A stretch of 64,000 bases of DNA from Psychrobacter frigidicola (lineage in GTDB: Bacteria; Pseudomonadota; Gammaproteobacteria; Pseudomonadales; Moraxellaceae): contig NZ_VORZ01000001.1 in the NCBI RefSeq assembly GCF_007997305.1, forward strand, positions 1,488,001-1,552,000, given 5' to 3'. Within the stretch, counting starts at the first letter, position 1, and each line of letters begins with the position of its first letter. A model generated the notes under the pieces. The model had not been told where the DNA came from, did no database searches, and worked only from the letters and a program-made list of their open reading frames with translations. Shown here piece by piece: positions 17,150 through 27,234 of this stretch. Made by a program: the position numbers and the translations under genes.

Positions 17150-17180
17150 AAAAAGCCCCAGTCGTTAAACTGGGGCTTTC
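17150..17180 (-). terminator. Terminator downstream of tRNA-Val
   Basis: AAGCCCCAG-TCGTTAAA-CTGGGGCTT with an A-run on the plus strand (a T-run on the minus strand), just 3' of the tRNA. Confidence 0.85.
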
Positions 17181-17186
17181 TAAATT

Positions 17187-17263
<77 letters not shown>

Positions 17264-17455
17264 ATTTAGGTCAAGCATTTTAGCAAGTTTTAAAGACTTT
17301 GCAAGCATTTTCTATCTAAATATTGGTTTATTATTAGATTATCGCTATTTAATTATTTAATACCTATCCACTTAACGACTAAGATATTGATAGTATTTAA
17401 TTTTATTAAACCTTTATTACAGGTGGGATAATTGGGCTATCAATAAAGATAATGA

Positions 17456-19675
17456 TTATAACAGTGAACGCACATTCTTCTTAAGCTGCTTGAGCGCTTG
17501 TTGATAATCATGACTACCATTATCAAGCGCACTTAAACGCCCGTAACGCAGTTGGCGATAGTCTTGTTTTAGAGACTCAATAGCGGCGTAATTGATATTA
17601 AAATCTGACTTACTCTTATTACTATCGGTAGCAGCCAACCGTTCAAGCCAAGCCAACTGACCTTCATTGTCAGCGCGAGCAAGCGTATTGTCATGCTTGC
17701 TAAGACGTTTAGAGAGCTTAACTAAAGGCAAATCTGCCGGATGCCAACGTTTACGGCGACGTTGCCAAATCATCAGCGCTAAGAGGGTCATCACCGTAAT
17801 AGCAATACTTGCCATCCAAGCAATCTGCTGCATCACTGATTTGATGTTAAACCACTTTAGCAGTGAGCCTGCTTGCTTATCCTGATCATAGCCGACGATA
17901 TCCTTTTGCCAATAATAACTGGCTTGATCGGATAGGCGCCGCAACGTTTGTAGCATTTGATATTGCTGATAGCTGATTTGCGCGCCGGCACCATCGCCGA
18001 ACATCGAGGCACCTTGGGCTTGGGTCATGGCATTCATACCCTTCTCGACACGTTCAGGCGCAACGAAGCCCGTCGGATCAACGCGCACCCAACCTTGCCC
18101 TGCTAACCACACTTCAGTCCATGCATGCGCATCCATTTGCCGTACTTCCCACACCTTGCCACCACGACTTAACTCACCGCCTTGATAACCGGCAACCACT
18201 CGTGCTGGAATACCAGCGGCGCGCAGCATAAAGGTAAAGCTTGACGAATAGTGCTCACAAAACCCAGCTTTGGTATCGAATAAAAAACTATCAATACGAT
18301 TATTATTTAGTTTTGGCGGCGATAGAGTATAGCGAAACTCGGTCTGATTAATCCAGCGCTCAATGGCTTGTATATAAAGCTCGGGGTCTGAGCCTGACTG
18401 GGCAAATAATTGCTTGGCAAGGGCGAGAGCCTTAGGATTACCTTTATTCGGTAACTCCAAGTTCAGCCGTCTGGAGGCGTCATCAAGCTCAGGGTCGATA
18501 CGCATGGGCGTAAAACGCAGGACGTCATAACGCAGTTGCTGGGTGACAGGTTGGTATTTGAGTAAAGTAAAATCTGTGGTAAGGCCAATATCTTGGCGCG
18601 GTGCCAAAGGATAATCGAGACCATACAACCAGCGCTGCTGAGTCGGCTCTAAGATAATCTCATAGCTGCTCGGCGCTCGCTGCACCTCAGTAGGAGCCGT
18701 CGCTAGCGCTTGCTCAAACCAGACAGGGAGCTGCTCAGAAGGCTGCCAAGGTGGCGGTTGTTCAGGGTTGCGACGCCAAGTAATGCCGTCAAAATCGCTA
18801 AATACCAAACCGCGCCAGTACATCTCACTTTGTGCAGGCGGTGTGTCTTTAAACTCAACACGAAAGGCTAAGGCAGTTGATTGACCTAAATTAGCAAAGT
18901 CGCCGGGTGACATGCTATCAGAGACCCCAGTAGTCGCTTGCTGTCCTGATAACTGTACTGACCACAATGGCGGCAAACGGGGGAAGAATAAGAATAGCAC
19001 CACCAATAATGGTAATCCTGAGACCCCTAGCACCCCAAGCGTCCGCAAGCGCCCATCACCGCGAGTATTACTGTCATCATTCAGCGCAATAAATGCTAGT
19101 AACACTGCGATAGTACCGACAATAACTTCTACAGTCGTGACCAGCCCTTGATCCATCAAGAATAGCGCAGCAAGTACAAACAGCGATAAGTTAAGCACCA
19201 CATAGGCATCACGGCGCTTATAGAGCTCCCACAGTTTGCTAATTAGGCACAAGACTAAAAACGCCACGCCCACATCAAGCCCAAAGGTAGCATTATAGGT
19301 CAGCCATAAGCCTGCCAGCCCCAGCAAAAACCCAAGCATTTGCATGCCTTGATATAGGCGCTTTAAGTGTCGCGTTTTTTTGAATTTAGACTTAATACGG
19401 GGCAGTTGGGCAAGAATACTAATTAGCGCAAAGCCCATTAGCCATAACGGCAAATGAGCCGCATGCGGCAAAATAATCAAAAACTGAGTAATGAGTACCC
19501 AGTAATAGGCAGGTAAGGCTAGTAACTTATGGAACCAATTTAATTGACTGGCTGAATGATTGGGGTCATTGTTGTTGTCATTGCCACTATTAATATCATT
19601 GTTGCTAACACTAGGTTTTTGACCCAATGCCAACTGCTCGAAGGGGTTACGCGTGGATAAGTTAGAATCGGTCAT
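17456..19675 (-). CDS. tgpA: TgpA-type transglutaminase-like membrane protein
   Basis: This 739-residue protein has an N-terminal block of about six membrane helices (DUF3488), a periplasmic transglutaminase-like domain with the triad Cys473 (KAGFCEHY), His517 (DAHAW) and Asp533 (VDPTG), and a last membrane helix near residue 640 before a DUF4129 tail. Pseudomonas TgpA is essential there; its exact substrate is unsettled. It is the last gene of a MoxR-DUF58-TgpA cluster and its ATG overlaps the stop of the DUF58 gene by 4 bp (ATGA), so translation is coupled. Such clusters are thought to form a chaperone-adapter-transglutaminase unit. Confidence 0.93.
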   Translation of the reverse strand: MTDSNLSTRNPFEQLALGQKPSVSNNDINSGNDNNNDPNHSASQLNWFHKLLALPAYYWVLITQFLIILPHAAHLPLWLMGFALISILAQLPRIKSKFKKTRHLKRLYQGMQMLGFLLGLAGLWLTYNATFGLDVGVAFLVLCLISKLWELYKRRDAYVVLNLSLFVLAALFLMDQGLVTTVEVIVGTIAVLLAFIALNDDSNTRGDGRLRTLGVLGVSGLPLLVVLFLFFPRLPPLWSVQLSGQQATTGVSDSMSPGDFANLGQSTALAFRVEFKDTPPAQSEMYWRGLVFSDFDGITWRRNPEQPPPWQPSEQLPVWFEQALATAPTEVQRAPSSYEIILEPTQQRWLYGLDYPLAPRQDIGLTTDFTLLKYQPVTQQLRYDVLRFTPMRIDPELDDASRRLNLELPNKGNPKALALAKQLFAQSGSDPELYIQAIERWINQTEFRYTLSPPKLNNNRIDSFLFDTKAGFCEHYSSSFTFMLRAAGIPARVVAGYQGGELSRGGKVWEVRQMDAHAWTEVWLAGQGWVRVDPTGFVAPERVEKGMNAMTQAQGASMFGDGAGAQISYQQYQMLQTLRRLSDQASYYWQKDIVGYDQDKQAGSLLKWFNIKSVMQQIAWMASIAITVMTLLALMIWQRRRKRWHPADLPLVKLSKRLSKHDNTLARADNEGQLAWLERLAATDSNKSKSDFNINYAAIESLKQDYRQLRYGRLSALDNGSHDYQQALKQLKKNVRSLL

Positions 19676-20739
19676 GGTATTTTTGCCAACCTTAATAAGC
19701 AGGCTTGGGCAAACACCCCACCTTGACCAATGATTGCCGTGCTCAAATCCTCATGCGGTAATTGCATCTGAAAAGGCACGCCCAGCTGACCTAAAGTTAT
19801 CACGCCATGAGCCAATTGTGACAGTTTTTGTTCATGATGAGCGGCTGGCATGTCCGCATAGTCTAGCGTCTGCTCATGACCGACAGGGTCGGCAAAGTGC
19901 TTGGTAAACATACCCTGTCCACGCGCCACATGCGCCCAAGACACGCGCGCCAAAGACTCGCCTTCGATATAGTTATCAAGGCGCTCAAAGTCATCTTGGC
20001 CTTGGGTATATTGCCCACCCGTCGGCAAGTCGTCACTATTGGCCACCAAATATTGCGCTTGCCATTCAAAGCGCTCAGGCTTGGGATAAACCCAAGCCGT
20101 ACGCGCAAAATAGACATAAGACCATGCGCGCATGATGCCTAAGGGATAGACGGTTTTGATTTGCAAGCGTGGCAGCTCAAGTTGTCCGCGCTGATTGGTA
20201 GGTATTGCTATACGTATAATTTGCTCATCTTGCAGACGCGAGATTAATACGGGTGCACTGATATCATTGCCAGTACTCTTACCCTTGCTGTCATTATTAT
20301 TACTTTGCTTATTATTGACATCTTTGACAGCACTTTTCTCAATACGAGGCTCAAAGCTGAGTGCCAATTGTCGTCTGGGCTGTCGACTCTCACTCCGCAG
20401 TTGTAGTGTCACCCATGCCGACTCTCCCGCCTCTGCCATGGTCACATCCAGCAACCGTACTTGTAGCCCTGATATGTGGGAAAAGGTCACATGGAAACTA
20501 ATGAGCCAGACACTGACTAAATAAAAACACAGCCCCAAGACTAAATTATTGCCATAGTTAATACCCGCGATAAAGGTAATTATCAACAGCAAGGCAAACA
20601 GCATGCCCTCGCGGCTAAAAAAAATATAGACATTACGCAGATTGAGAGTGGCACTGTCGCTTTTAGGCGAGCGCTTGGCAAACCAACCTGCCAGCGCAGT
20701 CTTTATAGGTTGGGATAATGCATTGGGCAATATGGTCAT
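19672..20739 (-). CDS. DUF58 domain protein of the MoxR cluster
   Basis: ATG at 20739 is preferred over the GTG at 20745 because AGGG sits at the right distance. The 355-residue protein has two membrane helices near residues 45-85, a beta-rich middle, and the DUF58 signature GEFERLDNY-type segment seen here as QDDFERLDNYIEGESLARVSWAHVAR (split around residue 255). DUF58 proteins have a von Willebrand-like fold and act as adapters for MoxR AAA+ ATPases. A short Asn/Ser/Lys-rich linker near residue 145 is unusual. The gene lies between moxR and tgpA. Confidence 0.9.
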   Translation of the reverse strand: MTILPNALSQPIKTALAGWFAKRSPKSDSATLNLRNVYIFFSREGMLFALLLIITFIAGINYGNNLVLGLCFYLVSVWLISFHVTFSHISGLQVRLLDVTMAEAGESAWVTLQLRSESRQPRRQLALSFEPRIEKSAVKDVNNKQSNNNDSKGKSTGNDISAPVLISRLQDEQIIRIAIPTNQRGQLELPRLQIKTVYPLGIMRAWSYVYFARTAWVYPKPERFEWQAQYLVANSDDLPTGGQYTQGQDDFERLDNYIEGESLARVSWAHVARGQGMFTKHFADPVGHEQTLDYADMPAAHHEQKLSQLAHGVITLGQLGVPFQMQLPHEDLSTAIIGQGGVFAQACLLRLAKIP

Positions 20740-20866
20740 GACCACCCTATCGTTGTTATGCTTGGCAGTGGAACAACATTAAATGGAGCCGATTCAGTTA
20801 AAGTGACTTATTCAAATGTATGAGCTTAAACAAGCTATATTAAACAAATGGATTTAAAAAGCAGTC

Positions 20867-21931
20867 CTAAATAATGACCGCGACATCAGCCAAGATACGT
20901 TGAGCAATGGTTTGCGGGGCTTGGCCACTGAGTGCATTAGGCGAGACAAAACGCTGCCCGAGCCTATGATCGGTCACTGCCGCAAATACGGCTTGGATAT
21001 CCTCAGGCGATACCTCATTATGCCCCGATGCATAGGCATGCGCTTGAGCAGCACGCTGTAGTGATAGGACGCCGCGTGGTGACAGACCGTGATACTCTTG
21101 ACTGACCCGTGTTTTTGCCACCAAACGTTGCAGATAATCGAGCACCACATCCGCCACATAAACCTGCTGCACGCCTTGCTGCGCCAATGACACCGCATCC
21201 GTATTAAATAGGGCCTTTAACGTCGCCAGTAACTCGCGGCGATCTTGCCCTTGGAGCAAAGCGCGCTCCGCAGCCGGTGACGGATAGCCCAGTGATAAAC
21301 ACATCAAAAATCGGTCCAACTGTGATTCAGGCAGTGGATAGACACCGGCTTGCTGCAAGGGGTTTTGGGTGGCAATCACGAAGAACGGTTGCGGTAAGCG
21401 ATAAGTCTGCCCATCTTGAGTCACTTGCCGCTCTTCCATCGCCTCAAGCAGCGCACTTTGGGTCTTGGGGCTAGAGCGATTAATCTCATCCGCAAGTAAC
21501 AGCTGAGTAAAAATGGGCCCGCGACGAAACTCAAAATCCAACGTGGCTTGGTTATAAATACTCATACCCAAAATATCAGCGGGCAACATATCATTGGTAA
21601 ACTGTACTCGGTTAAAGGTTAAACCTAATAGCTGCGCCAATCCCTGTGCTAACGTTGTCTTGCCCATACCCGGCAAGTCTTGTAGCAACAGATGACCGCC
21701 TGCCAGCACACAACTGAGTGCCAGCTTGACCACTTGCGGCTTGTCCAACACAACTTGATTAAGCTGCCCTAATAGTTGCGCGACTTGCTGCTGGTTAGGA
21801 CGATAATCATCGGTAACAAGCACAGCCTGCTCTTTTGTACTGACAGATGAACTATTTATTGGCATGGTAGAAATATTGCCATTAGACGTATTAATAGGGT
21901 TATCAAAAGCTTGAGGTTGAGATTGGCGCAT
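20867..21931 (-). CDS. MoxR family AAA+ ATPase
   Basis: The frame extends to 21991, but the ATG at 21931 has GGTGGT upstream and begins MRQSQPQ, giving 354 residues. Walker A (LPGMGKTTLA), Walker B (LLADEINR), sensor 1 (FVIATQNPLQQAGVYPLPES) and the C-terminal lid are present. MoxR ATPases are chaperone-like and help to mature or activate partner complexes, here presumably involving the DUF58 and TgpA proteins encoded downstream. The first 55 residues are a poorly conserved Asn/Ser-rich extension. Confidence 0.93.
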   Translation of the reverse strand: MRQSQPQAFDNPINTSNGNISTMPINSSSVSTKEQAVLVTDDYRPNQQQVAQLLGQLNQVVLDKPQVVKLALSCVLAGGHLLLQDLPGMGKTTLAQGLAQLLGLTFNRVQFTNDMLPADILGMSIYNQATLDFEFRRGPIFTQLLLADEINRSSPKTQSALLEAMEERQVTQDGQTYRLPQPFFVIATQNPLQQAGVYPLPESQLDRFLMCLSLGYPSPAAERALLQGQDRRELLATLKALFNTDAVSLAQQGVQQVYVADVVLDYLQRLVAKTRVSQEYHGLSPRGVLSLQRAAQAHAYASGHNEVSPEDIQAVFAAVTDHRLGQRFVSPNALSGQAPQTIAQRILADVAVII

Positions 21932-22010
21932 AATAAACCACCGAATTTTTATTATTATAAATGGATTTAAGGGTAATATTAATAAGAACACACGCGGTTA
22001 AAGGCTCAAT

Positions 22011-22634
22011 CTATCTAAAATCAGCTGCAGGTTTTTGGGCTGGGTCAGACGACACATCGACTGGTTCGTTAGTCATCTTTGACTGCTCATTACTTGTACT
22101 AGCACTACCTTTATCAGGCGTTATATCAGCGCTTTTATTAGCATCACCACCTTTTATTGGAAACCCATCTTCGTCAAGAGCAGGAATTTCATCACGCAGG
22201 GTGGATAAATAAGCGATGACATCAGCGCGCTCACTAGCATCTGGCATCGGATCGGCTAGCATCTTTGAATCGGCCATCGCCTTTTCGGCATCGGCAATAT
22301 AAGGGTCAAGCGTTTCAGCATCCCATATCCAGCCTGAATTTGACAGACCTTCACTATATTTATAATCTGCTAACTCTGCCGCTGGTGCACCATAAATATT
22401 CATCAACTGCGGGCCCTTTTTATTGCTCCCCGGATTAAGCTGATGGCATTGACTACAAGCGTCCTCATAAATCAGCGCCCCGTTGTCAGCGTCGCCTGCA
22501 GTATATAGTGGTAGGGTCACAAGAGGACGATAATCTGGTGGCGTGCGATCGCAAGCGGTAAGCGCTAGCATGGACAGTACTATTAGCGGAGCGGCTAAAA
22601 CACAGCAACGTTGTGGCTTTTTGGTATTAAACAT
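22011..22634 (-). CDS. Lipoprotein cytochrome c, class I
   Basis: The signal peptide ends in the lipobox LTAC, predicting a lipid-anchored periplasmic protein. The haem motif CSQCH lies near residue 60 and a candidate axial Met in ADPMPDAS near residue 125, followed by the typical C-terminal helix DVIAYLSTL. The C-terminal 60 residues are a low-complexity Asp/Ser/Lys-rich tail. Members of this type shuttle electrons between respiratory complexes. It lies 79 bp upstream of moxR and could be cotranscribed with it, although no functional link is known. Confidence 0.85.
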   Translation of the reverse strand: MFNTKKPQRCCVLAAPLIVLSMLALTACDRTPPDYRPLVTLPLYTAGDADNGALIYEDACSQCHQLNPGSNKKGPQLMNIYGAPAAELADYKYSEGLSNSGWIWDAETLDPYIADAEKAMADSKMLADPMPDASERADVIAYLSTLRDEIPALDEDGFPIKGGDANKSADITPDKGSASTSNEQSKMTNEPVDVSSDPAQKPAADFR

Positions 22635-22736
22635 AACTATACAGCTTATTATTAAAGCGACTTATTATCAAAGTGACTTGTTATTAAAAGGATGGTTTGT
22701 ACGGAGTGGTTTACGTGCTACCTAGTAGGGTATACG

Positions 22737-24830
22737 TTATTTTTCGGGAGCGATATGCATGGTTCTGCTTGGCTCTTCAAGATAATACCCTTGCAGATAA
22801 CGCGCGCCCACGCTCCAAGACACTGACATGGTAGCGGCCTCTTCAATATACGGCATCAGCACATCAATGTTCAGCGCTTTAGCACGCAGGATAAGCGACT
22901 TAACTGTTTCCAAATTATCCGCATTATTGATGCCCTCAACATAGTTCCGTGCAAGCCGAATCAAGTTAGGCTGCACAAAATCGGCAATTTCAATGGCTTT
23001 AGCGGCCTTACCAAAGTGATGGATACCCACTTGACAGCCGACTCGACTGAGGGCCGCAAACTGTGCTTTAGCCACTGTTAAGTGATTGGCCACATCTTGT
23101 TCATTAAACTGCAACGTCAGGGCTCCGGCCGCACCGCCCACCGCGTTAATCAGCTGACTTGCAACGTTAGGCAGCTTTTTATCAATTAATGAAGCGCTAG
23201 TCAACTGCACCAGTATACGTGCTTGCGGATGTGTTTTACGTACCTCATTGAGCTGCTTACAGGCATTTATCAATACCCAGCGGTCTATTTTTTCACGTAA
23301 TTTATGGGTTTTTGCAACAGACATAAAGCCATCAGGGCTTAGAACAGTATTTTCGGTATCAGATAAAGGTAGACGCAAATAGACTTCAAAGAAATCGCTG
23401 CGATCCGTATTAATGTCATACATGGGTTGAAAAAATAACTCAAAGTGATTATGCGCAATGGCATTGATTAACGATTCTGCCAGCGCATTGTCATCATTAG
23501 TAGCATGTTCACTAGGGTTATAAAAATGACAGGCATCACCTTGGTTTTGGGTTTTTATTCTAATATCATTCACCGCATCAATAGCACGCTCCAGCAGTAC
23601 GGTTGGCTCAGCGGAATTGGACTCAATTTTGACGATACCGATACTAGCGGTGGTATTTGTGGTACGTTTGTCCACATCAATATACATCTCACTAATGCTC
23701 ACTCGAATACGCTCAGCCAATTCTTTTAAGGCGGACGTAGTCAAGTTTTCTACCAATACAGTGAAAGCGGTATCACTAAATCGGCTCACAAACCCACCAC
23801 TAATCTTCTCATCCAAAGCATACCCCACTTGCTTGATGGTCGCATCGACCCCTTGCAAGCCTAAGCTGGTACTAATTTTGCCGATATTATCCAACTGAAT
23901 ATAGAACAGTCCGGCATTCGTTTTATTTTCTAGTACCAGCTGATATAGCGTCTCAAAATACTCTTCAAACCCACGTCGGTTGTTCAGACCCGTTAAGCTG
24001 TCTTGACGCTCCGCCACCGATAACCGTTTGGCAATCTCTGCGCTATTATTATTATTTTGTTGAATAATAATTTGCGTAACCGGCTCGCCCTCTAAAGTGG
24101 CGGCGGCCAGTTGGAGCTTGGCCTCAAAGGTAGTGCCATCGGTACGCCGGCTCTCAAACTTAAATTCAACTTGCGCGCGACTGCCTTTATCAAACTGGCT
24201 TAAAAACCGCTTAAAGCCTTTAATATTATCACCGCCGGCAATCAAATCAATAACGGGAACCCCAATAATGTCATTAAAATCCTCAAAGCCAAATAATTCT
24301 AAATAGGGATCATTGGCAAAAATATGAATGCCTTGATCCAAATAAGCAACGGCACTCTTAGAGTTTTTGATTAAAATATTGGCGCGCTGTTCGGCCTCAG
24401 ATAGAATATAACGCAAGGTCTTGAGATACCGGCGGCTACACAAGCTGGCATGCTGTAAACATATCGCCATAACCACCTCAGTCTCCTTTTCTGCCAACAA
24501 CGCTTTGACCATATTGCCATCAATTACAGCTGGCAACCCATCATCATTGCGTCCTGTGACCGCCAAATCATCACTCATAAGCCCAATCATTGGCAAGTCA
24601 AGACTTTGTTCTTGAACGATACCCACCACATCGGTAAAACTCAAATCATAGGCGCGCCCAAATACCAACACATCCCACTGCTGGCGCAATATTTTTAAAA
24701 GCTCCTCTTCATCATCCAAAAACCCCAAGTTAACGTCTTCATAATAAGAGGAGAGTAAACTTACTAGACGTTCAGCGTACAGCTGATCTTCGTCTATAAC
24801 CAATAGATTTAAGAGGGCTTTATTTCGCAT
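22737..24830 (-). CDS. FimX-like REC-PAS-degenerate GGDEF-degenerate EAL protein
   Basis: Four domains are visible in 697 residues: a receiver-like domain (LLVIDEDQLYAERL, 1-110), a PAS domain (about 145-265), a GGDEF domain whose signature is replaced by SRFSDTAFTVL (near 355), and an EAL domain with EAL replaced by EVYLRL (near 480). Both catalytic sites are lost, as in Pseudomonas FimX, which binds c-di-GMP through its degenerate EAL domain and promotes type IV pilus assembly and twitching. That role is inferred here. The gene upstream on the same strand encodes a large protein that may be its partner. Confidence 0.8.
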   Translation of the reverse strand: MRNKALLNLLVIDEDQLYAERLVSLLSSYYEDVNLGFLDDEEELLKILRQQWDVLVFGRAYDLSFTDVVGIVQEQSLDLPMIGLMSDDLAVTGRNDDGLPAVIDGNMVKALLAEKETEVVMAICLQHASLCSRRYLKTLRYILSEAEQRANILIKNSKSAVAYLDQGIHIFANDPYLELFGFEDFNDIIGVPVIDLIAGGDNIKGFKRFLSQFDKGSRAQVEFKFESRRTDGTTFEAKLQLAAATLEGEPVTQIIIQQNNNNSAEIAKRLSVAERQDSLTGLNNRRGFEEYFETLYQLVLENKTNAGLFYIQLDNIGKISTSLGLQGVDATIKQVGYALDEKISGGFVSRFSDTAFTVLVENLTTSALKELAERIRVSISEMYIDVDKRTTNTTASIGIVKIESNSAEPTVLLERAIDAVNDIRIKTQNQGDACHFYNPSEHATNDDNALAESLINAIAHNHFELFFQPMYDINTDRSDFFEVYLRLPLSDTENTVLSPDGFMSVAKTHKLREKIDRWVLINACKQLNEVRKTHPQARILVQLTSASLIDKKLPNVASQLINAVGGAAGALTLQFNEQDVANHLTVAKAQFAALSRVGCQVGIHHFGKAAKAIEIADFVQPNLIRLARNYVEGINNADNLETVKSLILRAKALNIDVLMPYIEEAATMSVSWSVGARYLQGYYLEEPSRTMHIAPEK

Positions 24831-25088
24831 AGCAGGCCTTGTTTATTTTTTTGCCACATAATAATGTACGATTCAATCGTAGTATCCGTTTTGAGTAAAG
24901 CAAGTTATCAATGATCCTCATTGTAAAAACAGTGTCGATTATTGAGAGTAGTGATTATAAATCAATATCAATTATAAACGGTCGAGTCACTTATGCTACC
25001 TATTATCTCGACTTATATTCACTTATTAGCATAACTATACAATGAAAAGCTCCTATTTTTTAAAATCAGATGCTTTAGCACTCTGATC

Positions 25089-27005
25089 TCAAAGACGAAT
25101 GACTTCATATTGAGTGAATTCTTCCGTATTTAACAGACTGCGCTGCAGGCGCAACCGTTGTTGCTGGTCATTTAAACGAATGATTACTTTATCGTCCGTT
25201 TTAAAATGATACGAGGGTACCAGCAAACTTGAAGTGGTTTGTAAGGTGTCCTCAGCCGCCAGCAGCAATGCGGGAATAAAGCTTTGGCTGCGACTGTCTC
25301 GATTGTCCAAGCGCAATGCACAAGCCTTTGGCGCGTGTCCTAAAATCTGGCCTTCAACCTCGATATATTCTTCATCAATCGTGAGCCAACGCACCATGCC
25401 TAAAGACCAATGTTCCTTATCATTTCCTTGAGGGTTAGACTTTTTATTCTTATGCTCTTTATTCTCAGGTTCTTTATTCTTAGCCTCTTGGTTCTCAGAG
25501 TCTCGATGATTACTTAATAAGAATAAGCTCATAATTTGTAGGCGCGGCGGTGCGGTTGCCAAAAAGCTGTCAAACACACTGTCACTGGCTTGTTTGGCCT
25601 CTTCAATAGTTATGGGCTCAAATATCTCAGTTAAAGAAGGTATCAGCGGCCCGTTAATATTTGTTTCCTTTTTGGTCTTATTGAAGCCCGCGTTGGCCAC
25701 TCCTTGCTGCGCTACAATATCTTGTACCGTAAGCAAACGCAGTGTCCTAAAATGAGACATCGTCTCGGTACTCTCCTGCACCTCTATCTCAAACACCGGC
25801 GGGATAGCGTCTTTTCTGGGAGCGGTGTCGTAGCGCGGCAGATACTCGACCGGCAAGTCTTGCGGCGCAATCATATGCATTAAACTACGATTGCCTGCCA
25901 CACGGTAATGAATATCGTTAAAGCCTGTAATGACCGTGGCGCGCTTTTTAGGGCTGTACTTAGATAAGGTGGTCGTTTGACGGGCGATATAACGGTGGGT
26001 AATCGCCATTAGAATTTTGGTCACTAGGCGATATTCGGTCAGATTTTTATCTGCAGCCAATAGTTCATGTTGACGCTGGCGTAAGTAAGTGGCTAAGGGC
26101 TCAAGCTCTATAAACAAACAGTCTTGATCTTCTTCATACGGATTCAAGGGAGTGAGCGCAGTCAGATATTCAGGGGGGTTGTCACTTCTTAGATTAATAA
26201 AAACGCGCGTCTGTGTCTGCGGCTCCAAGGTGGCATTAATGTGTACTGCCCACTCCGGAATTAAGCGCTGTATTAACAAGATACTTGCCCGCCTCATGGC
26301 CAATACATTGAGTAAACTATGTAGACAAACTTGGCAATAAAGCTGATGAATACTCGTCGCCTGCTTTGTGACGACATGTGGGGTTAGCTCTAACTGAGTC
26401 AGATTATACTGACAGGCCAAATGATAGAGCTGATTCAACTCTGACCACATATAAAGCGGCGGCTTTTGATAACAAATAGCTTTTTCGCATAACAGCTTTT
26501 GGTAAGTTAATAATGATTGATAAATAGCTACGGCTAACGTAAATGACGGCACACGGGTTGGCGTCATCAAACGTTTCCACGCGCTTGGGCTTGGGGCGCG
26601 CTGCTGCTGTTGGTAGTTTAGTGCCAAGCTTTCACGGCGAACTATCGCATCAAAAACCAATACATTTAGATAATATAGCGACTTTACTTGATCCATGAGG
26701 TCAAGATGGCTATCGCTAAGCGGGCCCACCTCATAGATATAATGCTTACGTAAAGCGGCAATCAGCCGGTCCGTAGCAGTCATAACAATACTCATGAGAC
26801 GCAGACGTAACTCATCATTAATATCAGCCACACTAAGCTCGGTAAGTATTTTTTCTAACTGACTGGCCTGATCCTCTTCTGACTGCATCGGCAGACTTGC
26901 CGCCCATTTTAGTAACTGCTTTTCTTCCCCGTTTAAATAATGACGCGGCGGCGTTGGCAAGGGCGCTTTAGACACCAAATAAGCTTGAAAAGTCGATAAG
27001 TTCAT
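25089..27005 (-). CDS. Large cytoplasmic protein, possible PilZ-like C-terminus, linked to the FimX-like gene
   Basis: The 638 residues have no signal peptide or membrane helix. The N-terminal two thirds are mostly helical and unrecognised. A Glu/Asn/Lys-rich linker of short repeats (ENQEAKNKEPENKEHKNKK) near residue 515 joins a beta-rich C-terminal domain of about 110 residues (GMVRWLTIDEEYIEVEGQIL, then a FIPALLL segment) that resembles PilZ-type beta-barrels, but no clear RxxxR c-di-GMP motif was seen. Because the FimX-like gene is directly downstream, a shared role in pilus or c-di-GMP control is plausible. Family naming is not possible. Confidence 0.6.
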   Translation of the reverse strand: MNLSTFQAYLVSKAPLPTPPRHYLNGEEKQLLKWAASLPMQSEEDQASQLEKILTELSVADINDELRLRLMSIVMTATDRLIAALRKHYIYEVGPLSDSHLDLMDQVKSLYYLNVLVFDAIVRRESLALNYQQQQRAPSPSAWKRLMTPTRVPSFTLAVAIYQSLLTYQKLLCEKAICYQKPPLYMWSELNQLYHLACQYNLTQLELTPHVVTKQATSIHQLYCQVCLHSLLNVLAMRRASILLIQRLIPEWAVHINATLEPQTQTRVFINLRSDNPPEYLTALTPLNPYEEDQDCLFIELEPLATYLRQRQHELLAADKNLTEYRLVTKILMAITHRYIARQTTTLSKYSPKKRATVITGFNDIHYRVAGNRSLMHMIAPQDLPVEYLPRYDTAPRKDAIPPVFEIEVQESTETMSHFRTLRLLTVQDIVAQQGVANAGFNKTKKETNINGPLIPSLTEIFEPITIEEAKQASDSVFDSFLATAPPRLQIMSLFLLSNHRDSENQEAKNKEPENKEHKNKKSNPQGNDKEHWSLGMVRWLTIDEEYIEVEGQILGHAPKACALRLDNRDSRSQSFIPALLLAAEDTLQTTSSLLVPSYHFKTDDKVIIRLNDQQQRLRLQRSLLNTEEFTQYEVIRL

Positions 27006-27234
27006 CCTCAGCGCTCCTTAACAATCATCCATGGGCAGTCACTTATGAGCCCCTATTTACAAACCAACCATGTTTAATAAAAGCCACTGTCGTCATCAAG
27101 CAGGAAGCTTCTCTCCTTTCTATGTAAATGATAAAAAGGGGCTAGTAGATAGAGGATATTATAATAAACTAGCAAATGCTTACTATTTATTTTGAGTCTA
27201 AATTAATACATAGTTACGCATTATAGTGACCACT

